Source: DATFXM01 sp035315885
Lineage (GTDB): Bacteria; Acidobacteriota; Blastocatellia; UBA7656
DNA length: 18,061 nt
Direction: 5' to 3'
Assembly: GCA_035315885.1 (NCBI GenBank)
Contig: DATFXM010000020.1
Span: 1-18,061 of the forward strand
A model generated the notes under the pieces. That model saw nothing but the letters and a program-made list of their open reading frames with translations. It made no database searches and was not told the DNA's origin. This document shows positions 15,289 through 18,061 of the stretch, piece by piece (position 1 is the first letter of the stretch; each line of letters begins with the position of its first letter). Both the position numbers and the translations under genes were made by a program.

Positions 15289-17356
15289 CCAACGTTCGTT
15301 CTATAGGCAGGGTTAGCGTTAACTCTGCTCCGTCATTTGCGCAACGATCCGTAGTACTGTCGTAGCAGACCGAGCACTTCGGGCATTCCTTGAGCAGGGT
15401 GACGCCGCGCTCCTCGAGCCGCCCAAGCACATCGCGCCGAACGTCGGCGTCCATTCGCACGCGTTCTCGCAGGTGCTGATTCTCGTACACGAGACCGATC
15501 TGCGCGGCGATCCCTTCAAGCAAGCGCCTGTCTGTCGTGGAATACGGCTCGTCCGACATTCGCAAGCCCAGCAGCAGCACTCCGACCAGCCGGTCACGAG
15601 TTCCGGTGATCGGAACAACAAGGCAGACGCTCAAGTTCTCAAGCCAAGAGCGCTCATCTTCAGGCAACTCGCTGAAGTCTGACGGAAAATCGCGAATCGC
15701 TTTCGAGCCCTCCAGCATGCGAATCAGAGCCTGCTGCTGCGATAGACGCTGTTGAGCCGGAGAGTCAGCAGTGAGGCGCGCGAGTGTCGGCTGCACGGAC
15801 AGTATCTGCGGCGCTGATATTTGTTGCGGCGGCCTGGAGCTGGTTGAAGCGCCGCCGGAGATGAAATCGCTATCTCCGCGCTCGCGATAGAAAATGTGCA
15901 GCGACGTCGGGTGCAGCACCGAGTCGAGCCTCACTCCCACGAGCTGCGAGATCTCCGCAAGCGAATCTCGCTGCCGGACTTCATCGATGAGGTACACGAG
16001 CACCTGCTCGTGTTGATAGTCCTCGCGGAAGAATCTCCGATCGAGCCAAGTCTGAAATCGACGCCGCCAGCGCAGAGTCGCCGCGATTGCGCCGATCAAC
16101 ACGATGTTCAGCCAACCTGAACCCTGAGTCAGAATCTGAGCGACTGTACGGTTTGGATTCGAGAGGATTGAGATCGCCAACAACGCAATCGGAAGCGCGA
16201 GAAGTATGCGAAGCGCGGTGCGGGCAAACATGTACTGGAGGCCGCGTCGGACGAGCACGCGGATGTCGAACAGTTGTTCTTTCCATACCGCTGCCCCGAT
16301 CGATGCCGGAATGCAGAGCATCGTCGTAAAACTTACCGGATAGTAGAGCCAGTATGTCTCGGGGCCGATCCACGCGGCGACGTTGAATGCGAATGTTAGC
16401 CCCACAAATGGGATGAATGCGATGATCACCCCCGCCACTACCCAACGGATGCGCCGCCGACTGTCGCGATCGCGCAGGTGGCGATAGTTGCGCACAATCA
16501 CGATCAATGTCAGCACAAAACAGATGATTATGTACGGAAACAACCAAGAATTTATGATGTAGCAGCCGGCTGCGAAGAGCGGCGGATGCGTAAGAACAAA
16601 CCGCGATACCCCTTCGAAGATTCCGAAGTTCAAATAAATAAGCACCCACGCGGGCCAGATCACTAGGATGAACATTGCGTACAGCAACCACTGGATTCCA
16701 CGCCAAAAAAGCCCCGGACTTTTACCTTCAGGAAAGTGACTAAAAAAGTGATACGCTAGCGGCAACGTCCACAAGCAGGGTGGTATCACGCCATAATGGA
16801 AGATCCGTTCCCAGCCGACGAGAAGGGGATACGTGGCCTGCAAAGGCTGGTGAAGCGTGATGAACCCGACCGACATCAGGAATGCGCCAGCCAACCGGAC
16901 CCGAGGATCGTGAGGACGCAGGAGGGCCAACGCGGCGCCACAGATGAAGAAGGCCAAGCCGACTAATCCCACGATCGGCGTAAGCCGTTGGCCGGAGACT
17001 AAGGGCAACGGCAACTCGAATGAGACTCGTTCACCACGGCGGTCCAGATCAACGCGATAGGTCTTGCCAGCCTCCACGAAACTCCATACAAGCAAACCCT
17101 CGACGGCGTAACGCTCGTCGCCGTTAATCGACATCAACCGATCACCGCGCTGGATCAGACCAGCCGCTGGTCCCACGTCGTCAACGTTTGAGACGTACCA
17201 GACCCTGCCGTCGGTTTGAGCATCCCAGCCAGGAGCTTTTTCGACCCCGTAGTGACGAGCGACAGCGTAGCTCGTGAACGCGAAGTAGCCCGCGTACACC
17301 ACACAAATCAGGAGCACGAGCCAGAAGAATACCGGTCGACGGGGCTGCTCAGTCAT
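15083..17356 (-). CDS. Membrane sensor part of a TM-PDZ-multiTM-GAF-zinc ribbon Ser/Thr kinase (frameshifted)
   Basis: This frame encodes the N-terminal 716 native residues and then runs out of frame to a stop at 15083. In order it holds a first TM (about 9-29), and an extracytoplasmic PDZ-like domain (about 45-105, with AAGLIQRGDRLMSINGD). A block of about eight further helices (about 122-430) follows, then a GAF-type cytoplasmic domain (about 455-640) with VCLVVPITGTRDRLVGVLLLG. A four-cysteine zinc ribbon comes next (C658, C661, C664, C672; CPKCSVCYDSTTDRC), then the kinase opening DGKYRLERALGRGGYGVVYEASD. The extra base at 15208-15209 separates this from the rest of the kinase. ATG at 17356 is chosen over GTG 17365, though neither has a clear ribosome site. 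As it stands, the product is a sensor with an incomplete kinase. The original role was probably membrane signal input to a cytoplasmic kinase. Confidence 0.88.
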   Translation of the reverse strand: MTEQPRRPVFFWLVLLICVVYAGYFAFTSYAVARHYGVEKAPGWDAQTDGRVWYVSNVDDVGPAAGLIQRGDRLMSINGDERYAVEGLLVWSFVEAGKTYRVDLDRRGERVSFELPLPLVSGQRLTPIVGLVGLAFFICGAALALLRPHDPRVRLAGAFLMSVGFITLHQPLQATYPLLVGWERIFHYGVIPPCLWTLPLAYHFFSHFPEGKSPGLFWRGIQWLLYAMFILVIWPAWVLIYLNFGIFEGVSRFVLTHPPLFAAGCYIINSWLFPYIIICFVLTLIVIVRNYRHLRDRDSRRRIRWVVAGVIIAFIPFVGLTFAFNVAAWIGPETYWLYYPVSFTTMLCIPASIGAAVWKEQLFDIRVLVRRGLQYMFARTALRILLALPIALLAISILSNPNRTVAQILTQGSGWLNIVLIGAIAATLRWRRRFQTWLDRRFFREDYQHEQVLVYLIDEVRQRDSLAEISQLVGVRLDSVLHPTSLHIFYRERGDSDFISGGASTSSRPPQQISAPQILSVQPTLARLTADSPAQQRLSQQQALIRMLEGSKAIRDFPSDFSELPEDERSWLENLSVCLVVPITGTRDRLVGVLLLGLRMSDEPYSTTDRRLLEGIAAQIGLVYENQHLRERVRMDADVRRDVLGRLEERGVTLLKECPKCSVCYDSTTDRCANDGAELTLTLPIERTLDGKYRLERALGRGGYGVVYEASDLRLQAPSGGEGDDGIVFWRYHGAPAIRARGARRREDRSPAHNASA

Positions 17357-17407
17357 TGAGTTCACTAGGGCGTGACCAAGTTTCGAGACGCGGAGCGTTG
17401 CTCATCG

Positions 17408-17936
17408 TCATTTGGAGCTTATTGACTGCTGCCGATTGTGTAAAGGAACGAGCTCAAAATCATTAGTTTGCGAATGAGATTTTGGATTCAATAAACACAT
17501 TTCAATTTTGAACCCCTTTGCTAAAGCTGCTTCTAAATGTTCGGGCGTATTCGTTAGATAGAATAGGCTGGTCCCTATGAACCTCAGATTTGTGCCGTTT
17601 CGGTTATTTTTCACGATTTTATCAATACTATATTTTTCAAGTGCTGCATTTCGATCTTGGAATATTTCGACAATGCCTAAGCTCAACAGCTCCCCAAGTC
17701 AAATTTTGAAAATTAGCAAACTCCGTTTTCAGCAGGTTATGAAATTGTCCAAAATGTTCTTGCGCAATTAGCTTCTCGTAGATCAGTTTGATACTGAATA
17801 CGCTGGCGAGAGTGACGCCTATAGTTTCAAGTCCTGTAGTAACAAGAGGATGCCATTGGTAAACGTGCCCAATGATAGACAATAGAATCAAGATTGCACC
17901 AACGGAAATGAAAACCCACGTCCAGAGTTTTGTCAT
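17408..17936 (-). pseudogene. Small two-TM membrane protein with a frameshift, function unknown
   Basis: Two overlapping minus frames form one gene. Frame one (17637-17936) starts at ATG 17936, with GGAG just upstream, and gives two TM helices (about 5-24 and 35-52), then a cytoplasmic helix (LIYEKLIAQEHFGQFHNLLKTEFANFQNL). Frame two (17408-17686) continues with LGIVEIFQDRNAALEKYSIDKIV and LRFIGTSLFYLTNTPEHLEAALAKGFKIEMCLLNP. This resembles the start of PLD-like or similar alpha/beta domains of some bacterial membrane-anchored proteins, but I cannot name the family. The switch is at a run of four Gs (CCCC at 17692-17695 on the plus strand); removing one restores a protein of about 175 residues. 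It also ends early (SISSK), so it may be truncated. It is visibly AT-richer than its neighbours and lies 42-51 bases upstream of the sensor kinase, on the same strand. Confidence 0.7.
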
Positions 17937-18061
17937 AAGTCTCCATTTCTACTGCTGAGGAATTCGGGCTAAGCTATATTTAGGCAACCTGACGTTTTCG
18001 GCAAGGTCCTCACTATGATTGAATGCTAATGTTCACAATCCCTCAGTTTTGGTCTCGGACA
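17937..18061. other. Upstream region of the small membrane protein gene
   Basis: These 125 bases contain only the ribosome site of the gene starting at 17936 and an AT-rich leader. No feature was identified, and the window ends here. Confidence 0.4.

Overview
The window looks like chromosomal DNA of a soil-type Acidobacteriota, perhaps Blastocatellia-like. This rests on three gene types: tandem Pkn-type Ser/Thr kinases with C-terminal PD40/TolB-like propellers, an orphan duplicated MacB/FtsX permease (the ADOP type common in that phylum), and a multi-TM/PDZ/GAF/zinc-ribbon kinase. This is inference from gene content; no marker gene is present. Nearly all genes lie on the minus strand. The one exception is a zinc-free enoyl reductase-like gene at 6219-7238.

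Layout from left to right. (1) 1-4582 holds two paralogous membrane Ser/Thr kinases joined by a 4-base ATGA stop/start overlap; the downstream one runs off the left edge. (2) 4583-5468 is a long non-coding stretch with repeat material. (3) 5469-5903 is a small secreted protein. (4) 6219-7238 (+) is an MECR-like reductase, convergent with an ADOP permease at 7307-9748. (5) 9749-10384 is non-coding with repeats. (6) 10385-10936 is a SnoaL/NTF2-like protein, and 11062-13674 is a DUF4062 + NB-ARC-type STAND ATPase. (7) 13675-14267 is non-coding with repeats, followed by a decayed RelE/HigB-like toxin remnant (+). (8) 14359-17356 is a large membrane sensor kinase broken by a one-base frameshift. 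(9) 17408-17936 is a small two-TM protein gene, also frameshifted.

The most unusual feature is a dispersed repeat family that sits in the gaps between these modules (about 5.19-5.35, 6.03-6.06, 9.95-10.21 and 14.04-14.24 kb), always in the same orientation. Its core matches the 3' half of a tRNA, most like tRNA-Arg(UCU): the 3' side of the anticodon loop, a perfect T-arm and a degenerate acceptor end, with no D-arm. It is accompanied by a separate 32-34 bp motif built on TCTACAAAATTATCTACAG. A tRNA 3' half plus paired short direct repeats is what attachment-site relics of tyrosine-recombinase elements look like. I therefore read the region as an accretion zone of small inserted modules. No integrase is present in the window, so this remains a hypothesis.

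Three broken genes (the sensor kinase, the small membrane protein and the toxin remnant) cluster at the right end, next to the best-preserved repeats. This suggests gene decay there, although the two single-base frameshifts could also be sequencing errors.
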